Shown here: piece after piece, positions 8,530 through 15,823 of the stretch
Numbering within the stretch: the stretch's first letter is position 1
Layout of the letters: every line of letters begins with the position of its first letter
Origin: DSUN01 sp035527715
GTDB taxonomy: Bacteria > Planctomycetota > PUPC01 > DSUN01
Reading direction: 5' to 3'
DNA length: 27,392 nucleotides
NCBI GenBank assembly: GCA_035527715.1
Contig: DATKZY010000059.1
Span: forward strand, 1-27,392
Position numbers and translations under genes: made by a program
The notes under the pieces: generated by a model
The model's database searches: none
The model's input: the letters and a program-made list of their open reading frames with translations, nothing else
Told to the model about the DNA's origin: nothing

Positions 8530-10299
8530 ATGCTCGAGCAGCAGCTTGTGAACGGGTTCCAGGCCGCCCTGGCGGCGGCGGCGCGCGCGGCGTTCGGCGA
8601 GGCCGACGCGAACGGGGTGGCCGTGCAGTTCGCGCCGACGCCGGGCTTCGAGGTGGGCGAGCTGGGCTTCGGGTGCTTCCCGTTGGCCAAGCTGCTGCGG
8701 CGCAAGCCGCACGACATCGCCGCGAAGCTGGCCGAGGCGATCGAGCTGCCCCCGCCCTTCCGCAAGGCCCAGGCCGTCGGGCCGTACCTCAACCTCTTCC
8801 TCGACCGCTCGGCCTTCCTCGCCGCCGTGTGCCGCGACGTCCTGGCGGACCACCCGCGGGGCTATTGGGACACGGCGCTGGGGGGCGGGCAGCGCCTCGT
8901 CCTCGAATTCTCGTCGCCCAACACCAACAAGCCGCAGCACCTCGGCCACATCCGCAACAACGTCCTGGGCATGGCCCTGGCCCGCCTCCTCGAGGCCGTG
9001 GGCTACGCAGTGACCAAGGTCAACCTCATCAACGACCGCGGCGTCCACATCTGCCAGTCCATGCTCGCCTACCAGCGCTGGGGCGGAGGCGCGACGCCGC
9101 AGTCCGCCGGCCGCAAGGGCGACCACTTCGTCGGCGACTACTACGTCCGCTTCGCCCGCGAGGCCGAGAAGGACCCCAGCCTCAAGGACCAGGCGCAGCA
9201 GCTCCTGGTCCGCTGGGAGCAGGGCGACCCCGAGGTGGCGGCGTTGTGGAAGACGATGAACGGCTGGGTCTACGAGGGCTTCGCCGAGACGTATCGCCGC
9301 CTGGGCGTCGCCTTCGACCGCGTGTACCACGAGAGCGAGACCTATCGGCACGGACGCGACATCGTGCTCCAGGCGCTCGGCGAGGGCCACTGCCACCGCC
9401 TGCCCGACGGCGCCGTCGAGGCCGACCTGGAGCCCGACGGCCTCGACAAGAAGATCCTGCTCCGCCGCGACGGCACGAGCGTCTACATCACCCAGGACCT
9501 CGGCACCGCCGTCGCCCGTCACGCCGAGCTGGCCTTCGACCGCATGTACTACGTCGTCGCCAGCGAGCAGCTCTACCATTTCCGCGTGCTGTTCGCCCTG
9601 CTCCGCCGATTCGGCTACGCCTGGGCCGAGCACTGCCGCCACGTGAGCTACGGCATGGTCTACCTGCCCGAGGGCAAGATGAAGAGCCGCGAGGGCAAGG
9701 TGGTGGACGCCGACGCGCTGATGGACGAGGTGGAGGCGCTGAGCGCCGAGGCCGTGCGCGAGAAGCACCCCGACCTCGCGCCCGACGAGTTGGCCCGCCG
9801 CAAGACCCAGATCGCCCTCGGCGCCATCAAGTTCTATCTCCTCAACGTCAACCTCGAGAAGGACATCTATTTCGACCCCAAGGCAAGCGTCTCCTTCGAG
9901 GGCGACACGGGGCCGTACATCCAGTACTCGCACACCCGCATCTGCGGCATCCTCCGCAAGGCGGCCCCTCTTTCCCAATCGTCCTCGTCGTCGTCCTCGT
10001 CCTCGACTCTTCCCGACTTTGCTTCTCTCGGCAACGACGACGAAACCCGCCTGGGCCTGCTCCTGATGCAATTTCCCGCCGCGGTGCGTGCGGCGGCCGA
10101 GGGGTGCAACCCGGCGCGGCTCTCGGGCCACCTCCTGGAGATCGCCCGCTCGTTCGCCCAGTTCTACCACGACAACCCCGTGCTCCAGGCGGCGAGCCCC
10201 GGCCTCGTCGCCGCCCGACTCGAGCTGTGCCGGGCCGTGCAATGCGTCCTCGAGCAGGGCCTCGGCCTCCTGGGCATCGAGGCGCCGGAGCAGATGTGA
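8530..10299 (+). CDS. argS: Arginyl-tRNA synthetase
   Basis: 589-residue cytoplasmic class I synthetase that charges tRNA-Arg. The N-terminal additional domain (about 1-110) ends in VGPYLNLFLDR. The ATP-binding HIGH-type signature is SSPNTNKPQHLGH, the KMSKS equivalent is KMKSREGKVVDAD, and the C-terminal anticodon-binding domain ends in GLGLLGIEAPEQM, the usual finish with Met last. The start ATG 8530 has GGAG upstream; the frame stays open back to 8410 without a better site. Oddity: nine consecutive Ser codons (TCG/TCC, 9979-10005, residues 484-492) form a low-complexity insert between the catalytic and anticodon-binding domains. The stop is followed within 5 nt by a hairpin made of 7-bp repeats. 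Confidence 0.97.
   Translation: MLEQQLVNGFQAALAAAARAAFGEADANGVAVQFAPTPGFEVGELGFGCFPLAKLLRRKPHDIAAKLAEAIELPPPFRKAQAVGPYLNLFLDRSAFLAAVCRDVLADHPRGYWDTALGGGQRLVLEFSSPNTNKPQHLGHIRNNVLGMALARLLEAVGYAVTKVNLINDRGVHICQSMLAYQRWGGGATPQSAGRKGDHFVGDYYVRFAREAEKDPSLKDQAQQLLVRWEQGDPEVAALWKTMNGWVYEGFAETYRRLGVAFDRVYHESETYRHGRDIVLQALGEGHCHRLPDGAVEADLEPDGLDKKILLRRDGTSVYITQDLGTAVARHAELAFDRMYYVVASEQLYHFRVLFALLRRFGYAWAEHCRHVSYGMVYLPEGKMKSREGKVVDADALMDEVEALSAEAVREKHPDLAPDELARRKTQIALGAIKFYLLNVNLEKDIYFDPKASVSFEGDTGPYIQYSHTRICGILRKAAPLSQSSSSSSSSSTLPDFASLGNDDETRLGLLLMQFPAAVRAAAEGCNPARLSGHLLEIARSFAQFYHDNPVLQAASPGLVAARLELCRAVQCVLEQGLGLLGIEAPEQM
9979..10005 (+). repeat. In-frame TCG/TCC trinucleotide tract in argS (nine Ser)
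   Basis: Nine Ser codons in a row, all TCG or TCC. A very similar TCG/TCC tract occurs outside coding sequence at 15616-15637, next to the amidohydrolase start. Such tracts can change length by slippage, here in steps that keep the argS frame. Confidence 0.8.
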
Positions 10300-10303
10300 A
10301 TGC

Positions 10304-10389
10304 ATGACGCGTGACCCGAGACGCGTGACAAGAGAAGACCCAGTATGTTGCTGCCTTTTCTGGTCACGCGTCACGCGTCACGGGTCATG
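10304..10389. repeat. Hairpin of 7-bp tandem repeats between argS and the DedA-like gene
   Basis: The left arm at 10304-10329 carries ACGCGTG, ACCCGAG and ACGCGTG in 7-bp register. The right arm at 10363-10389 carries TCACGCG twice, then TCACGGG. The arms are complementary around a loop of about 33 nt. It could end argS transcription, but no T tract follows. Same design as the 9-bp hairpins near 2.3 and 6.5 kb with an unrelated unit. Confidence 0.7.
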
Positions 10390-10408
10390 TCCCGAGGAAT
10401 GACCCTTG

Positions 10409-11323
10409 ATGACGAGCCCACCCACTGATTCTGCCACAGCCCCTGAGGCAAAGCCGGTTCCTTGGTGGCACTTCCACCGGCGGCTGTACGACTGGGTGCT
10501 GCACTGGGCGCACACGCGGTACGGCACGCCGGCGCTGGCGGGCCTGGCCTTCGCCGAGTCGTCGTTCTTCCCGATCCCGCCCGACGTGTTGCTGATGGCG
10601 CTGGGCATCGCCCGGCCGAGGCGCGCGTTCTACTACGCCGCGGTGTGCTCGGTGGCGTCGGTCGTCGGCGGGATGCTGGGCTACGTGATCGGCTTGGCCC
10701 TGTGGAACCCCGTGGGCGCGCCCATCCTCAAGTCGTTCGGCCTCCTCAACGCGGAGCACCAGCAGGTGCTGGTGCGGAGCGCGGAGGGCAGCATGCTCAC
10801 GATCGGCACGCCGCAGGGCGTCACGCTCCACGCCAGCCGCTGGTCGCAGTGGCTGGGCCTGGCCCGGCCGTCGGAGGCCGACGAGGGCTCCACCGCGGCG
10901 GTCCATCGCGGCCTGCTCCACCGCGACCCGCCGGCCGGCGTCCCCCCCGTGGGCAACTGGCAGTACGAGGTGGACCAGACCACCGCCCCCCTCGCCTCGG
11001 GCGACACGGCCTACCTGATGACCGACACGTATCACCAGGCCCGGGCGCTGTACGAGAAGTACGACTTCTGGATCGTCTTCGCCGCGGCCTTCACGCCCAT
11101 CCCCTACAAGGTCTTCACCATCCTCAGCGGGCTGATGCAGATGCAGTTCCTGCCGTTCCTGCTCGCCTCGCTCATCGGGCGCTCGATGCGGTTCTTCCTG
11201 GTCGGCGGCCTGATCTTCGCCTTCGGCGAGCCCGTCAAGCGCTTCATTGACCGCTACTTCAACCTCATCGCGCTCCTGTTCTTCGTCCTGCTCATCGGCT
11301 TCTTTGCCATCCTGGGGATCTAG
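10409..11323 (+). CDS. DedA/YqaA-family membrane protein (SNARE-associated fold)
   Basis: 304-residue integral membrane protein. Family features are AESSFFPIPPDVLLMALG (48-65), a reentrant-loop-type segment, the downstream AAFTPIPYKVFTILSG (226-241), and a basic GRSMRFFLVG. DedA-type proteins take part in lipid scrambling or membrane homeostasis; the precise role of YqaA-like members is unknown. Residues about 120-205 form an unusually long polar insert between the two halves, where relatives normally have a short loop. The ATG at 10409 is chosen over the TTG at 10406; GAGG at 10394-10397 is the ribosome site. The lipoprotein gene follows 69 nt downstream in the same direction and may be cotranscribed. 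Confidence 0.9.
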   Translation: MTSPPTDSATAPEAKPVPWWHFHRRLYDWVLHWAHTRYGTPALAGLAFAESSFFPIPPDVLLMALGIARPRRAFYYAAVCSVASVVGGMLGYVIGLALWNPVGAPILKSFGLLNAEHQQVLVRSAEGSMLTIGTPQGVTLHASRWSQWLGLARPSEADEGSTAAVHRGLLHRDPPAGVPPVGNWQYEVDQTTAPLASGDTAYLMTDTYHQARALYEKYDFWIVFAAAFTPIPYKVFTILSGLMQMQFLPFLLASLIGRSMRFFLVGGLIFAFGEPVKRFIDRYFNLIALLFFVLLIGFFAILGI

Positions 11324-11392
11324 CCCATGTGCAACCCTTGCGCCGGCGGAACGGGACTCTTCGCTGGCGCGCAACCGAACTGGAGGTGACCC

Positions 11393-12031
11393 ATGCGAAG
11401 CGTAGTGGTGGCGATTGTGGTGGCCGCAAGCGTTCTGCTTCTCGGCGCCTGCGGCGAGGAGAAGGAGGCCCAGACCGCCAAAGAGCGCGCCATCGAGCAG
11501 GCGGCCACCGAGGCGATGCGGAAGGCCGGCGGTAAGGGCGACGTCACCGTGGCTGGCGGCAAGATGCGCTTCACGAACCCCAAGACGGGCGAAGTCGTCG
11601 AGATGACCCTCCCCAAGGGCGCGGGCCACGGCGAGAGCGGCACGGGCGAGTCCGTGCCCGAGGGCACCTGGCACATGAAGAGCAAGGAGGGCGAGGCCAC
11701 GGTCTCGATGGGCGCGGGCGCCAAGATCCCCGCCACGTTCCCCAAGGACGTGCCGCTCTACCAGGGCGCCCAGGTCGTCCTCGTCACCGACCAGCCGCAG
11801 GCCACAGTCGTCCACCTGCGGACGAAGGACGACGCGAAGACGGTCGGCGACGCCTACGCCGCCGCCCTCAAGGCCCAGGGCTGGGAGGAGGAGACAGCCG
11901 CGGCGCTGGCCACGGGCACGATGCGTTCGCTCAAGAAGGGCGACCGCAGCCTCTCGGTCGTGGTGATGGGCGCCGGCGACATGACCACCATCCAGCTCGC
12001 GGTCATCAAGGAGAAGCCGAAGGAAGAATAG
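11393..12031 (+). CDS. Predicted lipoprotein of unknown function
   Basis: 212 residues beginning MRSVVVAIVVAASVLLLGAC: a signal peptide ending in the lipobox LGAC with Cys20 as lipidation site. The mature part is charged and hydrophilic, with a Lys/Glu-rich helix after the Cys and a Gly/Lys-rich middle. The C-terminal half (about 120-205) reads IPATFPKDVPLYQGAQVVLV and then DDAKTVGDAYAAALKAQGW, which resembles small domains seen in other exported proteins of environmental bacteria, but I cannot name it. GGAGGT stands 6-7 nt before the ATG, a strong ribosome site. Probably anchored in a periplasmic-facing membrane leaflet. Function not inferable. Confidence 0.88.
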   Translation: MRSVVVAIVVAASVLLLGACGEEKEAQTAKERAIEQAATEAMRKAGGKGDVTVAGGKMRFTNPKTGEVVEMTLPKGAGHGESGTGESVPEGTWHMKSKEGEATVSMGAGAKIPATFPKDVPLYQGAQVVLVTDQPQATVVHLRTKDDAKTVGDAYAAALKAQGWEEETAAALATGTMRSLKKGDRSLSVVVMGAGDMTTIQLAVIKEKPKEE

Positions 12032-12032
12032 A

Positions 12033-12178
12033 GGCAGCCCCCGAACCTGTCATTGCGAGCTTGTCGAGCAACCTTTCAGGGGCGCGGCGCGCCGCGATGG
12101 GAGCCCGCTTCGTCACGACCCGCAAGCCTCTGAAAGGTGCTTCGGCAAGCTCAGCATGACAGCCTGGGGCAGTGCCCG
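12033..12178. repeat. Palindromic intergenic element (CTGTCATTGCGAGC type)
   Basis: The left arm from 12047 reads CTGTCATTGCGAGCTTGTCG and continues to CCTTTCAG. The right arm ends at 12162 with CAAGCTCAGCATGACAG preceded by CTGAAAGG. Together the arms form an inverted repeat of about 33 bp, and weaker pairing extends to 12033 and 12178. It fills the gap between two convergent genes (lipoprotein and URO-D gene) and could be a bidirectional transcript end. Similar CATGCTGAGCTTG palindromes are known to be widespread in bacterial genomes. Confidence 0.75.
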
Positions 12179-12194
12179 GTCGCGCCCTGCACGC

Positions 12195-13343
12195 CTACCG
12201 GTTCCCCCAGAGCGTCTCCGTCATCGCCCAGAAGTTCTCCATCGGCGTCTGGCACACGACGAGGTTCGAGCAGCCGACCATGATGCTGCCCAGTTCCCTC
12301 GCCGCCTCCAGCGCGGCCAGGGTCTCGCGCACCACGTCGTCGCGCGTGCCGCGATGGAGGGTGTAGGAGCTGATGCCGCCGAGCAGGGTGAGACGCGGGA
12401 AGCGCTCGCGCAGCCGCCGCAGGTCCATCCCCGCCCGCAGGTCAATCTCGTAGAAGGCGTCCACGCCCGACGCCCCGAACAGGTCGTCGGCCACGGGCCA
12501 CAGGTTGCCGTCGCTGGCGAACATGTGGTAGACGCCGTGCCTGTGGCAGGCGTCGGAGACCTTCTGAAGCGCGGGCAGCATCAGCTCGTGGAAGGCGCGC
12601 GGCGAGTAGTTGGGGCCATGGGTGCCGGCGAAGTCGCCGCCGCCGTGGGCGTAGCGCGCCCCGACCCGGCCGAGAAGCTCGGCGTTGCGGCAGGCCCGCT
12701 CGGCCACGGCGTCCAGGTAGCGCGCCACCAGGTCGGGCCGCAGGGCGACCGCCATCAGCCACGTGGCATCCTGGTTCGGAATCCCCACCCCGACCCCCGA
12801 GGCGTGAACCGCTCGCGTGGCGCCATGCACCGTCATCGCCCGCGACCAGTCCCTCACCAGCGAATCGGCCGGCGAGTAGTCGCCCAGGCCCCGCTCGAGG
12901 GCGGCCACGTGGCGCTCGATGTCCTCGAGTGTCGTCTCGCGGCGCGGCTGCTGGTCCACGACCTGGTACAGCTCGGTCTCGGGGTCGAGGCGCATCACGC
13001 GATACGCCCCGTCGGGGTTGCCGTAGAGGAACGTGAAGTCGTCCATCCGCCGCGTCGGCTTCTCGCCAAGGCGCCAGTACGCGGGCCGCACGTAATCCAG
13101 GTCGAGCACCGCGGGCAGGTCCATCGCGTCGCGGAAGGCGCGCTCGACGAACTCCGCGTGGGCGTCCGGCCCCTCCCAGAGCGCCTTCGACTCGTAGAAC
13201 TGGTTGACCCCCCCGCCGACGCACGCATCCGGCCTGCCGAGGACCGCCGACGCCACCCGCGACGAGAAGCTGCCCATGTAGAGCGGCACCCTGTCCGTCG
13301 CCCGGTGCTCGAAGATGGCCGCGACTCGTTCCTTCGGCAGCAT
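12195..13343 (-). CDS. URO-D family protein (MtaA/CmuA-like methyltransferase or decarboxylase fold)
   Basis: 382 residues with the uroporphyrinogen decarboxylase fold. Recognisable pieces are the N-terminal MLPKERVAAIFEHRATDRVP, YAHGGGDFAGTHGPNYSPRA, and the C-terminal YHMFASDGNLWPVADDLF followed by GVDAFYEIDLRAGMDLRRL and LLGGIS. This pattern is that of non-haem URO-D relatives, several of which transfer methyl groups to or from corrinoids, rather than of classical HemE. The substrate is unknown. The ATG at 13343 follows GGAGG; the frame stays open further upstream but would overlap the previous gene. It is the third gene of a tight operon, only 10 nt after the pectate lyase gene. Confidence 0.85.
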   Translation of the reverse strand: MLPKERVAAIFEHRATDRVPLYMGSFSSRVASAVLGRPDACVGGGVNQFYESKALWEGPDAHAEFVERAFRDAMDLPAVLDLDYVRPAYWRLGEKPTRRMDDFTFLYGNPDGAYRVMRLDPETELYQVVDQQPRRETTLEDIERHVAALERGLGDYSPADSLVRDWSRAMTVHGATRAVHASGVGVGIPNQDATWLMAVALRPDLVARYLDAVAERACRNAELLGRVGARYAHGGGDFAGTHGPNYSPRAFHELMLPALQKVSDACHRHGVYHMFASDGNLWPVADDLFGASGVDAFYEIDLRAGMDLRRLRERFPRLTLLGGISSYTLHRGTRDDVVRETLAALEAARELGSIMVGCSNLVVCQTPMENFWAMTETLWGNR

Positions 13344-13353
13344 GAAGCCTCCG

Positions 13354-14775
13354 TCACGGCGCGGCGTGCCGCAGCGCTCCGAGGTAGGACGACAGCACAT
13401 CGAGGTTGCGGATGAAGGTCTTGCACTCGATCCAGCCGTCGGCGAGCCAGCGGCCGCGAGCGTCGAGCGCGGCAAGGACGCTTCGCACCTGCCCCTCCAT
13501 TCCTTTCGCCTTGGCCCGAAGTTCCTTCGCCGTGGGCTTGCGGCTGCGTTCGGCCAGGATGGCACCGCGGCCCTTTGCCTTCGCCTCGCGGTACAAGCGG
13601 CCAGCTTTCTCGACGCCGTAGTCGCTGATGAAGCTGTAGTGGGTCGGCAGATTGTCGTCGCGATAGGTCAGCTCGTAGGTGCCTTTGACAAAGTAGAGGG
13701 GGCGATTGGTGCCCAGCTCGTAGAAGCGCGCCCAGCGCGGCTTGTCTCCCGCCAGCTTCGAGCGCCCCAGCCAGTCCAGCGCCGCGGGGATCGGCCCCAG
13801 GTACTTGGCCTCGCCCGTGGCGAGCCAGACCTCGACGAGGGAGCGGATGTTGCGGACGGTGACGGCGGAGCAGACGGCGGGGGGCTCGAACTTCCGCGCC
13901 CACTCGGGCCGGAGGTCGTGCGTGTACTGCTGCGCCCAGCCGGCCTGCGGCGCCTTGAGCTGGCTCTCGATGATGAAGCCGCCCGCCCGCCGCGCGGCGT
14001 CGAGGCACTTCGCCTCCTTCATGCGCTCGTGGGCCTCGAGGCACACGGCCACGCAGTCGTTGATCACGCCGTCGTTGAACGTGTAGTAGTGCCAGTAGCG
14101 GGTGGGACGTTGAAGGGTCGCTCGAGAGCCGTCCAGCTCGATCTTCACGTAGGGGCCGGTCCTCTGCTCGGGCTCGGGCTGGCCGAACACCTGGGGCCAG
14201 CCGCCCTTGGGGAGCTGAGCCTTCAGGAGCGCGTCGAGGCCATAGACGACCGCCTCGTGGACTCTGGCATCCTGCACAAGCTGGTCCACGGCCATCAGGT
14301 GGCGGAGCGCCGCCTGCGTCGTGTCGTCGTCGAGGATCGAGTGGATGCGAACGCTCTTGGATTCCGGCTCCGGCAGGTGGCGGTACGCGAACCGCTTCGA
14401 GCCGGCCTCGCTGAAGTCAATCGAATACTGCCATCCGCCCGACCGCATCTGGCCGAAGACGAGCGCGTGGGCGGCGGCGACGGCGGCGGCGAGGAACTGC
14501 CGCTCGCCCGTCGCCTCGTAGGCGCGCACCAAGGCCAGGCCGACCGCCGGCGTGCCCGGCGGCTGGACCCACACCTGCGTCTCGGTCGCCTTCCCCTCCC
14601 CTTCCCGCTGCTTGAGGTCCTCCGAGTAGCGCCACAGGTAGCCGCCGTGGCAGGCGACCTCGCGGGTGAAGAACTCCGTCGCCCGCTTCATCCCCGCGAG
14701 GGCGGCGGCGGCCAGGTCGGCGGCTTGCGAGGTGGCGATCGCGAGGGGCAGGAGAGCGAAGAGCAGGCGTCGCAT
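13354..14775 (-). CDS. Exported pectate lyase-like protein (PL10 family)
   Basis: 473 residues. The signal peptide MRRLLFALLPLAIATSQA is probably cut before ADLA, so it should act outside the cytoplasm. PL10-like features are GTPAVGLALVRAYEATGERQ, DDDTTQAALRHLMAV, LLKAQLPKGGWPQVFGQP (the GGWPQ motif), HYYTFNDGVINDC (compare HITFND in PL10) and GWAQQYTHDLRPEWARKFEP. Members cleave polygalacturonate by beta-elimination in an alpha/alpha toroid. The C-terminal 150 residues are less familiar, so activity on another uronate polymer is possible. The start lies 3 nt after the amidohydrolase stop, with GAGGTG overlapping that stop, so translation is probably coupled. Confidence 0.85.
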   Translation of the reverse strand: MRRLLFALLPLAIATSQAADLAAAALAGMKRATEFFTREVACHGGYLWRYSEDLKQREGEGKATETQVWVQPPGTPAVGLALVRAYEATGERQFLAAAVAAAHALVFGQMRSGGWQYSIDFSEAGSKRFAYRHLPEPESKSVRIHSILDDDTTQAALRHLMAVDQLVQDARVHEAVVYGLDALLKAQLPKGGWPQVFGQPEPEQRTGPYVKIELDGSRATLQRPTRYWHYYTFNDGVINDCVAVCLEAHERMKEAKCLDAARRAGGFIIESQLKAPQAGWAQQYTHDLRPEWARKFEPPAVCSAVTVRNIRSLVEVWLATGEAKYLGPIPAALDWLGRSKLAGDKPRWARFYELGTNRPLYFVKGTYELTYRDDNLPTHYSFISDYGVEKAGRLYREAKAKGRGAILAERSRKPTAKELRAKAKGMEGQVRSVLAALDARGRWLADGWIECKTFIRNLDVLSSYLGALRHAAP

Positions 14776-14778
14776 GGT

Positions 14779-15612
14779 TCACCTCAGCTTCAGGATGCGG
14801 CGGGCGTTGCCGCTGGTGATCCTCGTGCGGGCGGCGCGGCTGATGTCCACCTCGCGGATGAACTGGATGATGGGGCACTGCTGGCCGGGCTTCAGGTAGT
14901 CGGTGCCGAAGCAGAGGCGATGGCTCCAGCGCTCGAGGAAGCCGCGGCCGAACGCCGGGTCGCGGGTGAGCGCGTTGTAGCCCGACCCGGCCGACAGGTC
15001 GCCGTGGATGTTCGGGAACTGCTCGAAGATCCGCTCGACGGCGCCGCCGGGCACGACGGGGCGCTTCGGGTAGCCGCCGCGGTCCTCCTCCCGCACGTCC
15101 GCGCTGATCTCCGCCCACCAGTGCGGCGCATGGGCGAAGAACACCGTGTCGGGGCAGGCCCCCAGCACCCGGCGGAGGCCGGGCAGCCCGAGGGCGTCGG
15201 TGCCGCGGAGGCTGTCTATGTGCAGCGTCACCGGCAGGCCGAGCCGCCCGCAGGCCGCGTAGATGGCCACGAGGCGCGGGTCGTCCACGGGCAGGCCCGA
15301 GAGCGACTCGCCGAAGCCGCGTGCCCCCTGCTCCACGTAGTCCTTGATGAGCGAGTGGAAATCGGTCCTCGGGCTCGAATTGTCAATCCGCGGGTCCACG
15401 TTGCAGAAGGGAATGAGGCGGTCGGGGAACCGGCGGCACGACTTCAGCACGTAGGTCGTCGGCACGTAGTAGTGCAGCTCCTCGGGGTTCTCGACCGAGT
15501 GGACGACCGCCTTCTCGATCCCCTGGCGGTCCATCCACCGGACCAGTTTGCCCGCCGTGAGCCACGCATGCCCCCGCCGAATCCGCCCGATGTGGGTGTG
15601 GACATCAATCAT
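14779..15612 (-). CDS. Amidohydrolase-2 family metal-dependent hydrolase
   Basis: 277-residue TIM-barrel hydrolase. Metal ligands expected for the family are visible: MIDVHTHIG (H5, H7), PVTLHID, VFFAHAPHWW and FGTDYLKPG (Asp). Relatives include decarboxylases and lactonases of the ACMSD/PF04909 group; the substrate is unknown. The N-terminus MIDVHTH fits the family exactly. An in-frame ATG at 15675 would add 21 acidic residues, but it lies upstream of the -10 box of the promoter found at 15660-15688, so it cannot be on that transcript. First gene of a three-gene operon with the pectate lyase and URO-D genes, which suggests a shared carbohydrate or aromatic acid pathway. Confidence 0.9.
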   Translation of the reverse strand: MIDVHTHIGRIRRGHAWLTAGKLVRWMDRQGIEKAVVHSVENPEELHYYVPTTYVLKSCRRFPDRLIPFCNVDPRIDNSSPRTDFHSLIKDYVEQGARGFGESLSGLPVDDPRLVAIYAACGRLGLPVTLHIDSLRGTDALGLPGLRRVLGACPDTVFFAHAPHWWAEISADVREEDRGGYPKRPVVPGGAVERIFEQFPNIHGDLSAGSGYNALTRDPAFGRGFLERWSHRLCFGTDYLKPGQQCPIIQFIREVDISRAARTRITSGNARRILKLR

Positions 15613-15615
15613 CTT

Positions 15616-15637
15616 CTCGTCCTCGTCGTCGTTGTCG
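15616..15637. repeat. TCG/TCC trinucleotide tract before the amidohydrolase gene
   Basis: Plus strand TCTCGTCCTCGTCGTCGTTG; on the minus strand this is a GAC/GAG tract immediately before the ATG at 15612. It closely resembles the tract in argS at 9979-10005. It lies in the predicted leader of the operon, and its GAGGACGAGAAG end may serve as a weak ribosome site. Confidence 0.6.
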
Positions 15638-15659
15638 AATCTCCCTTCGTGCGCCCCGC

Positions 15660-15688
15660 AGTATATCGGCCGCACGCCTCGCGTTCAA
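15660..15688 (-). promoter_or_regulatory. Promoter of the amidohydrolase operon
   Basis: Minus-strand TTGAAC (15683-15688), 17 nt, TATACT (15660-15665). Predicted start near 15653, leader about 40 nt. This settles the amidohydrolase start at 15612. Confidence 0.6.
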
Positions 15689-15698
15689 CGTCATTCTC

Positions 15699-15714
15699 AC
15701 ATTCTACAGAATGT
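15699..15714. promoter_or_regulatory. Operator-like palindrome between divergent promoters
   Basis: ACATTC-TACA-GAATGT is a perfect inverted repeat with 6-bp arms in an AT-richer patch. Its centre is about 54 nt upstream of the predicted amidohydrolase operon start and about 94 nt upstream of the aminotransferase start, a position suited to an activator of the former. The binding protein is unknown. Confidence 0.45.
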
Positions 15715-15764
15715 TGGAACGTCGGCGCCCGGCGGCCCACACGGCTGGCTCCGAACTGGCTGGC

Positions 15765-15793
15765 TTGACCCCATCCCCCTCTCCCACTATCAT
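15765..15793 (+). promoter_or_regulatory. Promoter of the aminotransferase gene
   Basis: TTGACC (15765-15770), 17 nt, TATCAT (15788-15793). Start near 15800, leader about 24 nt, then GGGAG (15812-15816) and a TTG codon at 15824. Confidence 0.6.
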
Positions 15794-15823
15794 CGGGGTG
15801 GGAGGAACACCGGGAGACGCCCC

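Noticed and set aside
8485..10374. 629-codon open frame antisense to argS
   Set aside because: A product of strong G/C third-position bias on the opposite strand; argS itself is unmistakable.
15613..15675. Upstream ATG adding 21 acidic residues to the amidohydrolase
   Set aside because: It lies upstream of the -10 box at 15660-15665 and would not be on the predicted transcript; the added residues come from a trinucleotide repeat.
13315..15768. 817-codon plus-strand open frame across the three-gene minus-strand operon
   Set aside because: It runs antisense through three genes with clear family motifs and reads as His/Arg/Gly-rich noise.
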